From: an uncultured Treponema sp.
GTDB taxonomy: Bacteria; Spirochaetota; Spirochaetia; Treponematales; Treponemataceae
Assembly (NCBI RefSeq): GCF_946187725.1
Contig: NZ_CAMHSK010000025.1
Span: forward strand, 1-39,360
Reading direction: 5' to 3'
DNA length: 39,360 nucleotides
Within the stretch, counting starts at the first letter, position 1. The number at the start of each line of letters is the position of its first letter. The notes under the pieces are model-generated. The model saw nothing but the letters and a program-made list of their open reading frames with translations. It had not been told where the DNA came from and made no database searches. This document shows positions 39,325 through 39,360 of the stretch, piece after piece. A program made the translations under genes and the position numbers.

Positions 39325-39360
39325 GGGCTATTAGCTCAGTAGGTAGAGCACCGCCCTTTT
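39325..39360 (+). tRNA. tRNA-Lys(TTT), cut by the window edge
   Basis: The first 36 bases are present: acceptor strand GGGCTAT, D-arm GCTC/GAGC, anticodon stem CCGCC and loop start CTTTT, so the anticodon is TTT. The 3' half lies outside the window. Confidence 0.8.

Overview
The window looks like a chromosome segment of a host-associated Treponema-type spirochaete. It is AT-rich, full of Treponema-style lipoproteins and TpLRR repeats, and has a core block of housekeeping genes on the right. The genus is inferred from gene style, not from a marker gene.

Positions 1-5200 are a mobile or plasmid-derived block: the end of an AlbA/Schlafen-type protein with an in-frame 33-bp tandem repeat, an XRE regulator, an interrupted helix-turn-helix gene (in-frame TGA), a replication-initiator-like gene, a ParB gene with a frameshift, and a MOBV (Mob/Pre) relaxase. 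Next comes about 370 bp of hairpin-rich noncoding DNA. No integrase is visible.

Positions 5600-17650 are the most unusual part. The genes include a FliG C-terminal-domain-like protein, a PcfJ-like protein, a double AAA+ ATPase, two unknowns, a leucine-rich-repeat protein whose N-terminus carries two copies of the FliM-type motif (LSQ-D/E-D/E-ID-LL), an ADP-ribosylglycohydrolase, and a soluble protein resembling the MotA cytoplasmic domain without its membrane helices. Three separate mimics of flagellar motor parts (stator MotA, rotor FliG, CheY-binding FliM tail) therefore sit in one accessory island. The island also encodes its own sigma-70-family factor and two free-standing RNA polymerase alpha C-terminal-domain (alphaCTD) proteins. 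Eight near-identical promoters (TTTACG, 16-17 bp ending in GCAA, TATATT) stand before its transcription units. Core promoters in the same window are of the TTGACN type. My inference is a self-contained regulon that acts on, or borrows parts from, the flagellar motor.

Positions 17775-26275 hold a second, zinc-ribbon-linked set: a cytosolic zinc-ribbon/beta-helix protein, a protein with a HEPN-like RX4H motif, a coiled-coil Sel1-repeat protein, a zinc-ribbon SPFH-like protein, a zinc-ribbon C25/caspase-like peptidase and a small OB-like protein. This resembles a stress or defence operon. Two lipoproteins follow, the first with another copy of the island promoter.

From tRNA-Ile(CAT) at 28560 onward the content is core: DUF456 membrane protein, HD-domain protein, gltX, a secreted protein, an ABC transporter ATPase/permease pair (COG1101/COG4120 type), M18 aminopeptidase, a membrane SpoIIE-type phosphatase, a low-molecular-weight tyrosine phosphatase, a TRL-like lipoprotein, another lipoprotein, and a tRNA-Lys cut by the window edge.

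All family assignments come from reading motifs by eye; no database search was run.
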